Assembly (NCBI GenBank): GCA_039105265.1
Contig: JAPFFF010000006.1
Location: forward strand, 3,658,001 to 3,722,000
Direction: 5' to 3'
Source: Tritrichomonas musculus
Taxonomy: Eukaryota > Parabasalia > Tritrichomonadida > Tritrichomonadidae
DNA: 64,000 bases
Positions 49,201 to 54,856 of this stretch are shown here, in pieces; position 1 is the first letter of the stretch, and each line of letters starts with the position of its first letter. The notes beneath the pieces are model-generated. The model made no database searches. It had not been told where the DNA came from and worked only from the letters and a program-made list of their open reading frames with translations. The position numbers and the translations under genes were made by a program.

Positions 49201-49911
49201 CTAAGAAAGATTGTTGGCGAATATTTTAAAAATGGCGATATTATTTATTTATGGGATTCAAAAATACAGGAGATATCATATAGAGAGCTTGTTAATTTCT
49301 ATGAAAACAAAGAATATAGAAATAGAGGAACTGATTCATCAAATATTGCTCAAATTGCACAAGAAACTGATTGCAGAGAACATTTAATTATTGTTACTGA
49401 TGGAGAGGTTTCTCAATCAAAAATAAGAAAATCAGATGAAATTATTAAAAACTCTGATATTAATTTTCAATTTGTGACAACATTTATTATCGGAAATGGA
49501 AATCTTTCTGTTGGTGCTCCTTATTCAAGAAAATGTCCTAATGTTGCATTTCATATTCCATCAATGGATATTAAAAATAGAATTGTCTCACTTACATCAG
49601 ATGACATGAAATCTTTGGCAAACATTGATAAAATTAATACATATAAAAAGTTTGAAAAAGAGTATCCAAAACTAGATTCAGCAATCCAAGCAAAAACTTT
49701 GTTGAAAGAAAGAGATTCCGAGTTACTCCAAAAAATAAAAAATTTATATCATCGAGTAATCCAAGATAATCTAACTCAAGAGCAAGCTCAAAGCTTGAGG
49801 GAAAAAATAAATCAGTTGCAAAGAATGGCTGATGGCATGCTAATCAAAGCATATACTATTAGTGCTATAGCAGCCGCTAAAAAAGGTGAAACAAATGAAG
49901 ATGATTCATAA
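31234..49911 (+). CDS. Giant pseudokinase-Sel1-AAA+(x6)-VWA(x3) protein
   Basis: One uninterrupted frame encodes 6225 residues. Residues about 25-285 form a TKL-like kinase fold with HGGLKLSN (138-145) in place of HRD.K..N and DPF (158-160) in place of DFG, so it is probably inactive. A Sel1-like unit follows near 320-358. Six AAA+ modules of midasin/MoxR type come next, each with a post-Walker-A dLlG-like motif. Walker A sites: GPTGTSKT (457), degenerate EKGAGVTQ (743), GRTGIGKT (1242), GPSCYKT (1568, shortened), GMPGQGKM (1969), GGTASGKS (2284). Walker B is good in module 1 (LLLDEIN) and module 3 (FIADEMN) and weak in the others. A 2300-residue helical linker leads to VWA-like domains near 5030, 5385 and 5970 with MIDAS DCSSF, DSSYS and DSSKS. 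A Rossmann-like segment (YYAVWIFCGPP; NGGSLVFWADG) lies between the last two. It could be a remodelling or scaffold ATPase; its substrate is unknown. Confidence 0.93.
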   Translation: MRSIHCPSIEVSSDFTKISTIEKNPFLKNIHVHQKDTNITYVNKFFMIRKYRSSKDAFSAFCTRLSKIQHPCYQPPSYFSLSDDKCLLTTVFYAKGSLKNILEHTNSQFYQDFDETRKLIILYGVSNFLNYLHENNVHGGLKLSNILIDDDFFPYVVDPFMHYYKFNLPNSYFKEKIDYFISLSPEALSNEQITTAADIYSFGIIALQLFTNKINVFNIKFNNVDQLKTYIQYNKPDIPEHILPELRNIIELCLSNEPSERPTAQYILDTLSQILNDKKHSIKFNQFKNLESMKTDFCDPDIQLYKNISDPIDLNNIYIYGFSRYFGRNCLKNEREGMDYIRYAANLGHSASKIFYDKYRTDKKQNNNKKKDATSLSKPTPNTGFLLNDKSLPKSIEKADDMIKEVQSNISTKKLSDFSLEKDIFKKGNFILTDNAIIRLTDLKNYIEGGIPVLLEGPTGTSKTRSAEIICKVLGRECKRVNLSSETKPSDLLGKYVGDSNSWAGIKMMSGNFIDAFKHGEVLLLDEINLASPESLHFIEETLDSGVISIELPGMPHEEIQMHHNFQLIATQNPNKGLFAHKRHDLGLKFLSRFQVIHFPSLKRDELYEIASGLFQNYNINPNPELIRNLVDFHIEWSSSLDAAEDVNCFTVREITGTVKALSENNNIYDIIMTIYGARYQREKKAKLKEVLRKYHSLSNNTPSEFTFPIDFPECFKNESLKTALKSILFSFNNQRPVILAAEKGAGVTQVARWVSKYYQQQLFSGRNSSVAEKEYFCVCTEETNSSDLIGRQVASEKIREEASYAEIIQWMPGFLSEAIKYGHCAVLDSIDEAPSMVIERLNGLLDKNCDQNDRHFSIPENPKENKISIHTNFRLICTCKIDNLYQMSPSFLNRFDVIVLENQIQNNELDLKRLIKTLLKNSFQIPNPPNNETEINFVNEDGSHNEEEPHNEAQINFVNENGSHNEEEPHNEAQINFVNENGSHNEEEPHNEAQINFVNENGSHNEEEPHNEAQINFVNENGSHNEEEPHNEAQINFVNENGSHNEEEPHNEAQINFVNENGSHNEEEPHNEAQINFVNENGSHNEEEPHNEAQINFVNENGSHNEEEPNNEGESHNKEESNNNKQITEDELIDLIYQNYNPRITMFQLAQLCRAVVIFIHFFNSNKIKAQEIIEFTKKLILNENDFELQQNIEEELLDKLRKTHDSSESDFFYENSPLLKSFFAKIYAASLINLPICITGRTGIGKTSAAREFSRIRPLKTKHDVSFRMHSFHAGTKPKDFFGTISINNENIRFINGSLTNAMENGETFIADEMNLSTQTTMKSLAPALEPCMGHYTYIPGIEKSILINPEFFFIVCQNEIGTLGRNAIPSSIASRFRYFDYPKQSTEETSAICLKIAENCYIKKSKRTITDDDPKKLGIYMVKLNELKQRIISPWSLRDINKILHRKRYQDYNASEFQNITLCKNILFYTLSSKNTDDVKQIFDVILNLLSETFNLSEEATNDLKDSYLAVPTIKSINGKSFIMKGSCGVQLKHLIDGIEELPSLLNGVFQISLSDPHEPILLMGPSCYKTFLLEKFFNSDRAKVITLNQETTIDQLLGSTSFFTKEEAKHFYLKTLSRIFDLSDENYKNLIQKLEDGSLQEKVIDDYIELYEPRLPSSFTYIINHLRDKLFQQDANITYNSVLSNMELEFTPGLFLSSILRNRSLILKNLSNTPTIVLERFNELFSEKHSLTLNEDIHNTFTAENNKEFTDIHSYFRIFATCPPNSATKLSEAILSRFSVINVTKYQMNEQELVLKNYVIEKNLYLNQLHTKVCQFAEKMNFYFGKNFSFTQMINSIDMCSKLHIANELENNEDALGIILYRLGYGLLEVKDRRKFVDIFKELEISLPPNFSLRSNDFLKNNTNPFEYTHKCLKNGIKSKITGLFLPTKTKLDDFSDIAFTHKFNEMLDILHLGIKINIPIIFEGMPGQGKMTAINHMAKVLGIQIYNIIISQSTKVEDLLGKTTIIQNNNNNNNIQVGFTKTKLTKILEGKCKRIIVFHNINSASSAVLQVLESIFDYHQKKVLLPNGSTITKCQVNLIGLFNPQNGIFSRDKLPPSLIFSSLYHIVENPSGLDIFEITKTLFKKTKFNDDPKVFFKNFMKIKEFAMKSNSNPFTLNDIVKYKNFRENSFQKINETFVSIVIFAYRFIHQDIFEGALKIIGAENNHFEPQFDFITEGIQRYLLIRLSDDEPGIKLQISSIGIDKNLARTQIDSLTMAQKHCLLFLAFSVMTKQTCILQGGTASGKSHIIRLFAKILGKKLNVYHMNNETSPSFLSGQSILENKLSDDDRNDLHAAIVDLRTIPEIREKIISLGNNINNEYSWKPSTFTKVICYCNEYKTSNPNEREDIIRKINRAKQKILEILQPARRFKHQQSSFLNAIESGEWVFIDGIESANPEMIEKISLLCGENPELNITDSSNENYYKKAHIFKKGFHLFISYNPESQNGIKSINSSFLSKCASFTLPPIDSTPESAAQILFSTLISKISKKMSIEISCRLAKIHLLAKEDSIINKDSFAGDIQITGRTLIFINKEFTRHFITQVNSNNEPSTKIHVPICYSIQNFYFNSRINNSKKEEFKKKIINAFLQPPDQQVIMKLRYDKIKSKDKNEEILMILKNIQDSVEKKMDHSNFSNMIFVQKCFQIQIIDVEYILEHIKKTIYFIDEKNESFISENKLNIYNYEYYWLKVIENILEDISYSIKFIDPKCFKLCLNDKKLLEMKYFQYPISKITLLIKLVSDNSYISKYTFGALFIKGNMEKVLISVTKMFNEPSLEQFDLFISLIINWPKSEPCLLPIIEPIIPYESFDNTPLKMIQFFIPQFKKLYENKISFNIIIEDKKYVFKYTKSKFTVNYAFSFDTELILLPSSAITDIKNGKEKTPIYFQLLAITRQKKYNSIDQTRFFYFLVEFLISYSKPITSSMLNTKINEIFRNIPKLPKKDNEMSFSLLISQNQGENHLIANIWSILYGFSYEQIDLLKNYIHPLESRMIDSLYKIYSTLFEYDIKEIHNLTKKMLQIGNDQSYLWKVFSKNFDLMKNIGLDIESVISEIDNEIQYLDNCSVNNIWDPYIFINRLNETKNKFVFYHYKSIDINRFYSEYIIKLTNIKLKNKNYDPIKTILLGQITENIQHLDREKNSCILEKLAIYKDQIDRFLEMTEKRSEVDYAQNNIIWPNNHNRIKSNTKTKKIELFNHILWFSSIYRIIDRIEVCPNEELFEEILKLCSFPEMNNAVKYLINSYNNNNEKIGRRILPQDIELLFSNLNAKFLSKLLQFELFDEFARINSIFDTIENRKCVINEEFSSWIYEEAQKYPTDFLLYFPIFQPKDILYLLIDYGSTNNVPLKGPFFLDNYCNTIVRGLSNLTYSNFDNFEQCSDMICQNVIKTIFGNKVIIQNDHQWLKKFLKQQNKVLEEEKQILNIIYQVMEIAEKFDTLKAYNFSFNDKKFLDNNWFNDEEFINKYPSLVYWICKNDRCTAQLRNIFDKENFQFNENSNSFPFVLFVLRIMSSYESIKFDYDSILGNEICRYVGTTIRSIVKEKVEKKEKIGTKWLNVLLSYVPPEISDPNYKLINQFIINLSKHNFDKQEEKYKIKEEILKIIDIVIKMTFDDTFCDLLKIKIRSNNQRIIGNNENNENSQNDVEKKEIISFLVDPNVFISEKISLELDRVYNQIMELPAFVRLDQYVNDIKTKADRLLELSQKEDEKISLEYGKNKTAAKLEHIKNQIKDYIDYYQQINDIYKKKSFVNDYELQTLCEKIINLKKKIPDNFVDDKGQLFIYKRDKTYIIEPKEEEVFLNYIYIYILKPYKDDYNIDENFINNYPENEMKKLPTKAKLKFSKDIEYKEYIKDILLLRNIINQFSQNFQTKNINQYEFESLKDAITLIKKLNIQQYQIDISQEIQILLEDFVNLLPQIKKDLNEIKDEIDNKYRTLFILNCNKGLISHLESQYKLPVLKKIPRISEKDIFKSIITDKLISSPILSVKDNKIVCCFDSLTCTINPMTPSIYSKKISLNLISFIDESIHVNIETDQKYSQLISSKGDFSKDDLVQIFISLPNLLSHQPEDLNIKMNIHITSQTLQELSLPCNISIKLLPISFLIKCKQFKLAYNENSFYLCTDQVVSKTKLNFSLQNYYYNSSKMIYDIKLSSFDDNTAPEPLISGSNNTKNGIRIEIPYVEEVKHLHAAILFKFSDQFSTSIIIDAALIPFDFAFEIYDPRLKQYASQSTTIFYSSNYLPYEINLHCRIYGPSFIQEMKGSIQSSYLKELALIEYKGINENFVIEKSKEFDIFIKINESICHRSENENHLAFIVKINEVSKIFILILTEFDMNIIDQFINYGYVQSSNKWEKVLDQSNEKSKYSCIINPFSISFPSMTYITYYKKYCKVENDIGSNKNIFICINSKEEKMEIKSSSTYSLQINVGDQHILPIYGIINDNWFPAFGEYPILNWNELDYQPENIQKAKDDLENLKTLAIAISSNLFNFLVQLTKIKVFRKLKVIIEKLPNNIKELFDSYITNSNKIVDSDQKMNIYIHNVIKKIYDVFKARYIELKFNFFCFSGLPLSKEEINNKKEECSDEYVRLDQNVINNNSMTNNDEDFNKIINDANRIHIQPKPSLEEQSFVYLYTENTNPIPKNTNDMPNYIDQVTQNQTNSGVEEIKVDLPKIDYPENNLNDISISVLNKLYKQGIQRSRVLPIYVKQMISAKLFENYDNAVDCFYKLQTLYQCAQNNDYSFISMTTELFKKSFVSMVEKFKRAGVNLQPSFLIDCDIKNEITQDFIQIPDYDRPVLPSKEWISSDKVQFLQLPNLPSLLYRKFNMDKDEKINIEISSDIPKETGEKDMTEPINDSKNEDEELPITDLEFLKFISNNNEEEGEKEIQNEQNELNEHNANKQIFVNQSTHKKTVDSEQFEEIKSQFTEINAINRAISRMKEIDRQSNLILTNETIHPFKHDYLKPEKNVFPIINLMEQASFLAQKFIIAASSAEIPFNHIAVSILVDCSSFISDENKIFNMMIICALTNALTALEISYSAAVIADKNFKAIIKPFEEPHSALCLQRICDCLLIKRHRTNLASSIKLAIDSMKWTNNKNIKHRAIFAFTDGLDEQLILTKEWSQKILCHENLSIGFVFVKSSQLVEDNLEFVENVWKTFETEVRDHNALSIVKIASITSKLCSDLNKKLMELFANVMNRKEIIDDKPPENKFEDPLFAIEEITINADIYKNYLNADFQTINEIFVDTTRVLKTANSHIDKLDISNYRNKTNKISTYNYQKIVSENIIENRLLNKRTVDQYAIETIFNPNKASQTILSSTGSNIDITALVLNSLDPHPDPLIFLEEKGGLMKNYSVSIVIDSSYSCFNDLTGAHSFQTIKTILSSLAIIDLPCFDLIVTGDPNPIVICSEVGTLNALKSKSPFWQSLLAVLQRPNKNVDLGSAIHAAFDLRRVRTKEYTNILFVLTDGFYSKSEQERIIHSVNNCVQSGINTFGIGIGIYPKGIEKLFNQVVFSPNPANVIKSISSFYGNYISGLINEMQPLAPFYADQSKLRDAIVEMIQNEKTPSFISLVKELNQIVPTLDAFYDMYNEEKDVGNEEDGFTNPTGKNTEIYVKDLLKGQKILIVMLWDYTLNEMNEENFIHPKYIKKENNPTSECIESAVEHFGISLEIVQNYEDAINKLIHNSTPGYCDYYAVWIFCGPPYPILPDKESDPNLVGQFIEVLIKFWKNGGSLVFWADGDPLNYQVNLFLEKVRFENEPDCPDGETLLRIHNEHEGGGILKGDASGTLSKPGTFNRSPQFFKQCQRTTLSHNIGKIFEGISISYVPWTHGSSLIKPFKPFARDTEGAISSMFYTANLSTGTGDIVIDCGYTKCFTHMSSDGTFRYIQNIAGWTARPEVHKAMDNIEPCDWRPKAIEHELIKGETWDRFESYTDSIDTYKLRTLWAIDSSKSVKDNELYHSNLRKIVGEYFKNGDIIYLWDSKIQEISYRELVNFYENKEYRNRGTDSSNIAQIAQETDCREHLIIVTDGEVSQSKIRKSDEIIKNSDINFQFVTTFIIGNGNLSVGAPYSRKCPNVAFHIPSMDIKNRIVSLTSDDMKSLANIDKINTYKKFEKEYPKLDSAIQAKTLLKERDSELLQKIKNLYHRVIQDNLTQEQAQSLREKINQLQRMADGMLIKAYTISAIAAAKKGETNEDDS
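34021..34560 (+). repeat. Nine 60-bp in-frame tandem repeats, eight identical
   Basis: The units at 34081-34560 are eight perfect copies of a 60-bp sequence; the unit at 34021-34080 differs at a few bases. Each codes for 20 residues containing QINFVNENGSHNEEE. The array forms residues about 930-1109, between AAA+ modules 2 and 3. Perfect identity at all synonymous sites points to very recent expansion or gene conversion. The period is a multiple of three without stops, so two other frames are also open here; these are artefacts. Confidence 0.98.
42745..42763 (+). repeat. (TA)n microsatellite inside the giant coding region
   Basis: An alternating TA tract is translated as alternating Tyr and Ile (IYIYIYI) in the linker. 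Length changes that are not a multiple of three would break the frame, so this is a potentially fragile spot. Confidence 0.85.
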
Positions 49912-49968
49912 GAACAACAATCCACACAACTTGAAATAGAAAACAATTTTTTTTTCACCAACTAAATT

Positions 49969-49972
<4 letters not shown>

Positions 49973-50015
<43 letters not shown>
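49973..50015 (+). repeat. 43-base poly-T tract
   Basis: An uninterrupted run of 43 T starts about 60 bases after the stop codon of the giant gene. It is the longest homopolymer in the window. Its true length may be uncertain because such runs are hard to sequence. Confidence 0.85.
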
Positions 50016-50018
<3 letters not shown>

Positions 50019-50029
50019 TGTATATTAAT

Positions 50030-50560
50030 TGCAGAATTTGGAGGATTCAACCGATCCTCCTGATTTTGTAACAATTAAGTCTTTAAGTTCTTTTTAATTT
50101 CTCATCAAGTAAAGCACAAAATTATGAAAGCAGTTTGTCATAGTTAACAGTGCCATTAAGTTCAAAATGAAACATATGTTTGGGATTAAAATTATCTTTA
50201 ACATCACCACTTGTTCGTGGTATGAAATATAATTTTCCTATTGTTTTTTTATCACATTTTGCTGAGTCTTCAAATATATTTTAGGAAAAATACTTTGTTT
50301 TTCATCATATTTCATTTCAAAAGAATCTGTGTTGAAACTGATTGTCATTCACGATGCTATTTCATTAAACTTTTCTTCAATAAGTTAGTGATATTTGGTT
50401 TTGATTTGTGAATAATCTTGAAAAACATCAAATGTGTCTTGATTTTGATTATAAAAATAGATATAAAAAGCTTTTCTAAATTTATATTAACTCTTTGAAT
50501 GCAACACAAGATAAAATTTTTATAATGCAGTGTATTGAATGTCATTTTAAGTGTTTCTCA
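50030..50560 (-). pseudogene. Decayed minus-strand gene fragment, unrecognised
   Basis: Minus-strand pieces in different frames look protein-like. At 50357-50545 is a 62-residue stretch (FNTLHYKNFILCCIQRVNIN) rich in Ile, Leu and Lys. Further along, near 50130-50260, another frame reads GKLYFIPRTSGDVKDNFN and then HFELNGTVNYDKLL. Stops separate them. I do not recognise the family. Confidence 0.3.
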
Positions 50561-51192
50561 AAATGAGATGAACCGAACGATGAGCTTCCAAAAAATTCTA
50601 TTTCAGATGTCGACATTTAAAAGAAAAAACGATCCGACTAAAAAATAAACTGATAGTAAAAGGAAAAAGAATGATTGACAAATTTACTGACCACATATTG
50701 AAGATTGAGGTGTTCGAGTACCAACACTAAGCAGATTGAGGGAAAATTAGAATTTTTAACTAAATGCAATTTTCGTTGTATTCAATAAGTTATTTGCGGC
50801 TTTCTTACTAATGAGGATATGCTTCATATTGATCTATGGAACATAAAACGAGTAAATGCTAACCTTCTTATCTTAAGTGTCCCTCTCGTCGATGTTCTTC
50901 TGCATGCCAGCACTACACGTCTTTGGTGACTACTCTTCTGATGTCATCAGCTTCTCAATGCTGATAGTTTCAAAATCCAACTTAAAATGTGAGATTTCAC
51001 AAATTTTCACAATTTTCAAAGGAAAACTACCATTAAATTTAATAAATGATGAGATTTCAATATTTTCTATATCACATCGACAAAAAGGTAGAACATCAAA
51101 GTATTCAAATATGTGTGATTTAAATTATTTAATGTGGTTGTTAGCAATTTTTGTTTAATTCAGGATAGATAATGAAATATTTCCTTCGATTC

Positions 51193-51217
51193 TTTTTTTT
51201 TTTTTTTTTTTTTTTTT
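51193..51217 (+). repeat. 25-base poly-T tract
   Basis: An uninterrupted run of 25 T lies in gene-poor DNA left of a small open frame. Confidence 0.85.
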
Positions 51218-51376
51218 GAATTGCATTAAAATCATCACCAACAAACTCGGTTCCTTCTTTGATTCCATTGAATTATCACAAAATACCAACTTTGCTGGAT
51301 TAAACAGGCGTTTTTTCTGAATTAATTTTCAATTTAAATTTGGTCTCTTCTAATTTTCATACCAAATCTTCTTTTG

Positions 51377-51574
51377 ATGTCAAAAACTACAACACAATCT
51401 TTAAATCCCAAAATAGCTTGTAATAATAGTAAATTGCAAGATAAATCTATAAAAAAACCTTTTACTCACCATTATGTTAAAAATAATCTTGAAATTTCTG
51501 AATTTGATGAAGCGCATTCAAATATGATCGATCTTATCAAGGAATATCAAATCATCGAAGTTGAAAAAAAATAA
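51377..51574 (+). CDS. Possible small protein or gene remnant (65 aa)
   Basis: A short frame starts MSKTTTQSLNPKIA and ends SNMIDLIKEYQIIEVEKK. The composition is normal for a soluble helical protein. A TCATA initiator-like motif lies at 51357-51361, 18 bases before the ATG, which argues for a real small gene. Against this, it stands in a gene-poor zone full of decayed fragments and could be the tail of a dead gene. No family is recognised. Confidence 0.35.
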   Translation: MSKTTTQSLNPKIACNNSKLQDKSIKKPFTHHYVKNNLEISEFDEAHSNMIDLIKEYQIIEVEKK

Positions 51575-52806
51575 CAATGATCAAGGAATATCCATAAATT
51601 TCCAAAATGATATATTCACATTTCTATCTCTCTTTTAGTTTGTGGCGTAAATTAATATTCATGAAATATATTTAAATATATTTCTTTTTTTGATTTTTTA
51701 ATAAAATAACATTATTTCAAAATAAAAATCTTTCATTTGATTTATTTTTTTTCCTATTTTTTATTATTCCATTCAATTTAATCTATTATCGAGAATATTA
51801 TTTGGAGTTTAGGACGGGAATCCCCCTTCTCTATTTTTGAGGAAGAGATCTTTATAAAATTTTCATTTTAAAATAATAAAAATAAACTAGATTTTAATTA
51901 AATACTTTGATATATGACATATGTCCATTGTTTCCACGTAAACTTGGATTTTTTTCTTCTGAAGATCAGATAAGTCTACATCCGATCAAAACACTATTAA
52001 AAATGATGTTATTTCAAAACTTATCAATTTTCTCATCCAAATTTAATTTCAAATTCTGTAAATGATAATTTCGTTTATGTATAAATCTTTCTCAAAATCA
52101 GTAACAATTTCTTTGAAAATGAGATAAACTAATTTAATTGAAAGAATAATCGCCTTGAATGCAATTGCACGAATAACCACCATCGAAATAAATGTAGTTT
52201 GATGATCGTCCATCATAATCTGGAGATAAAGGAATTGCTGATTACATTTTGATGGCTGTTTTGGCTGTTGTTTGAACGTAAAAATAAATCAAGAAAAATT
52301 TGGTAATCCAATGTAAATGTGAATTCATTCGGTGACTTCAATGAATCTATTCTAATGTGTAAATTGCCGCCAAATTCACAATTCAATATTTACTAAAATC
52401 AGCGACTTAAAGGTGTTGAATTATAGTCATCGTTGTGGCTTTTGGCCATTCATGGCTAAAATGTAGAACTAGAGGATAAGTAATGCATACAAACAAGCAT
52501 TTTATGAATTAGTCAATGGCAAAAATTCAGAAAAACGTACGCCCTTTAAAAAAAGAAAAAGAAAACTTAGCTTATTTATATTATACTTTACATAAAATTC
52601 AATGTAATCAATTTTAAAATAGTCAGAATTGCACAAATTCTTTCCTGTTAAGAGCATTCCAATTACAACTTTTGTTATTTTCTCAAAATTTCTATTTTTT
52701 TGGTTACTAAAATCACCAATTTTTTTGGAATTCTGTTTCCATGATGTGATATTGAATTGCCTGTTTTTTAATCTTGATACAAATGTAAATGATATTTAGC
52801 AATTAA
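51575..52806. other. Gene-poor AT-rich region
   Basis: No gene can be supported. Isolated short protein-like stretches occur (around 52150-52460), but none extends beyond a few dozen codons. The right end is the 3' flank of the minus-strand kinase. Confidence 0.5.
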
Positions 52807-53667
52807 TCAATCACGCACGTTTTTTTGGTGCGAAAAGTATTCGTCATTGATTAATTCATCAATTGTTGGTCTATTCATTGGTATCAAATCTGTGCATTTT
52901 ATTATTAATTTTCTGAGTTTTCTTGGAATATTATGATTTATGCATAATTTTCCTGTAGTTATTTGTTTTATAACCAAGTGTTCGTCTCCGCTTTTAAATG
53001 GAAAATTCATTTCTGATAAGCAATAGATTGTAATACCAATTGCCCAAATATCGCTTTGCAGAGTATCAAATTGGCCTTTGGTGAATAACTCTGGTGCTGC
53101 ATAATTCAATGTTCCTTTTTTATCTTCATCTCTTGCAATTTTCATTGTATGGCAATATGCAAAATCAGTTATCTTTGGATTATAAAATTCATCAAGGAGA
53201 ATATTTTCTGGCTTAATATCACCATGTGAAATACCTTTTTCATGGAGATATTTGATGCCTTTCAAAAATTTTTTAATTATTTTCTTTTTTTGATTCTCAT
53301 CAGTAAAGCCTTTTTCTGTAATGTAGGTTAACAAGTCTCCATTTTCACAGTAGTCGAGTATTAAAACAATGTAAGACTCACCAAGCCTATTTTTAAATTC
53401 AAATGTTGTATGTAATTTAATTATATTTGGATGATCAATTTCTTTCATGACTTTGATTTCATTTTGAACGTATTTCATTATATTCATGTATTCAATATAA
53501 TCTTTTGGAATAATTTTTGCCGCATATAATTGAAAATTTTTTTCATTTTCAACTAATGCAACAACAGATGTGCTACCTTTCCCTATTATTTTCAATAATC
53601 TGTATTCATGAAAGGTGTAAGGTATATTTACTGAATATCCACCTTCAGTCTCTGCTTTGATCATCAT
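52807..53667 (-). CDS. Small Ser/Thr protein kinase (CAMK/AMPK-like) with HGD and DFA variants
   Basis: This 286-residue protein is a bare kinase domain. The Gly-rich loop is GKGSTSVV (29-36), the ATP lysine K51 (AAK), the helix-C Glu about E70, the catalytic loop HGDIKPEN (148-155, Asp150, Lys152, Asn155), metal-binding DFA (168-170), the activation-segment end AAPELF and the DIWAIG helix. Overall similarity is to CAMK/AMPK-like kinases, which are expanded in trichomonads. Two changes stand out: HRD is HGD and DFG is DFA. The key acidic residues remain, so activity is possible, but control by activation-loop phosphorylation may differ because the HRD Arg is missing. The start has two consecutive Met codons, and an initiator-like TCATT (minus strand) lies about 20 bases upstream. 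There are no extra domains. Confidence 0.93.
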   Translation of the reverse strand: MMIKAETEGGYSVNIPYTFHEYRLLKIIGKGSTSVVALVENEKNFQLYAAKIIPKDYIEYMNIMKYVQNEIKVMKEIDHPNIIKLHTTFEFKNRLGESYIVLILDYCENGDLLTYITEKGFTDENQKKKIIKKFLKGIKYLHEKGISHGDIKPENILLDEFYNPKITDFAYCHTMKIARDEDKKGTLNYAAPELFTKGQFDTLQSDIWAIGITIYCLSEMNFPFKSGDEHLVIKQITTGKLCINHNIPRKLRKLIIKCTDLIPMNRPTIDELINDEYFSHQKNVRD

Positions 53668-53684
53668 GTTGCTATAATAATTAA

Positions 53685-53689
53685 AATGA
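53685..53689 (-). promoter_or_regulatory. Initiator-like motif on the minus strand
   Basis: AATGA reads TCATT on the minus strand, with +1 at 53687, twenty bases before the kinase ATG at 53667. Confidence 0.5.
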
Positions 53690-54850
53690 TTATTTTGAAT
53701 ACATCGTATTTATTCAATTTTTTTCTTTCCAGCATTGAAATTTAAATACATATTCAAAATTTTCAATACTTGAGATTTTAAAAAATAATCAAACTATGTG
53801 CGACTACTTTTAAAATCTTAAAATTCAAATATCAATATAATAGTTTTTTTATAATTCCTATATTTTTTTTTTATCGTAAATTTTGAATTTCCATTGAATT
53901 TACGATGGATTTCTTTTAAAAAGTTTCTTTGAATTACCGACAGTATTTTAAAAAAAGCATCTTTTTACGTTACAAAATTTCTACCCATCCTTCCTTTAAA
54001 TTGCAAGTCTCGGTAAAAATTATTTAAAAATATAAAAAGAATCTAAAATTTTTTTATAATCTAAACTATTGAAAAAGCTTCATTTTCTCTGTCCATAGTA
54101 CTATCGAAATAATAATAATAAGCATTTGTTATTGGATATATGATTTCATCGATTCAATAAAATAAATGCATATTAGATTTCAATATTTTCAAAATATGTA
54201 TCATTTCAATTTAGAAAATGAAAATGAAATGATAAAAAAGAATTAATTAGCAGTAGGGCTTCATTTTACTCATCTTCAATAAAAGTTGGGGTAGAATTTA
54301 TTACACTCACTTTTCCCCAAATTTTCATTCAATTTTGAAAGAGCTTTCAAAAAAACAAAACCATAAAAAATTAAAAAAATAAAGAAAGAAAGTATTTATC
54401 TTTAAGCAAACTATTTATTATTAATAACCAATGGGAGCATGTAATAATTATCATTTATAAAGAAATTTTATCTAGTAAATAACAATGATTTCATGTATGA
54501 AATGGTCCAATAAGCAAAATTTAAAATCATGCTTTTGCAATTACCAGATTAATGAGATATATGTAGGTAATTAGGTAAACTGTGATAATACATTTCAAAA
54601 TGGAAATTACATTATATTAATCTTGTATTTCAAATCAAACTCAAGTTAAATAATAAACTATAGTATTAATATAATGCATAAACATATTTTTATGTTGTAA
54701 AAGTTAAATAACCAAGACTCATTTAATATCGAAAACCCAGACATTTATCTTCTTTAGATCCAAATAATTTTTGATATTTTCTCAGAAAAAATCAAAACTT
54801 TTTTCAGAGAAGCCAATTGAGATTCTTAAGTTATAAAAGAGCAAACTGAA
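53690..54850. other. Long gene-free AT-rich region
   Basis: Nothing coding is visible over about 1.1 kb: only AT-rich sequence with many stops in all frames and short A or T runs. A variant of the recurrent 12-mer (ATTGAAAAAGCTT) is at about 54067. Confidence 0.6.
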
Positions 54851-54856
54851 AAAAGT

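Noticed and set aside
50711-50728. Possible tRNA B-box-like sequence (GTTCGAGTAC)
   Set aside because: No A box, acceptor stem or clover-leaf pairing around it; no tRNA gene was found in the window.
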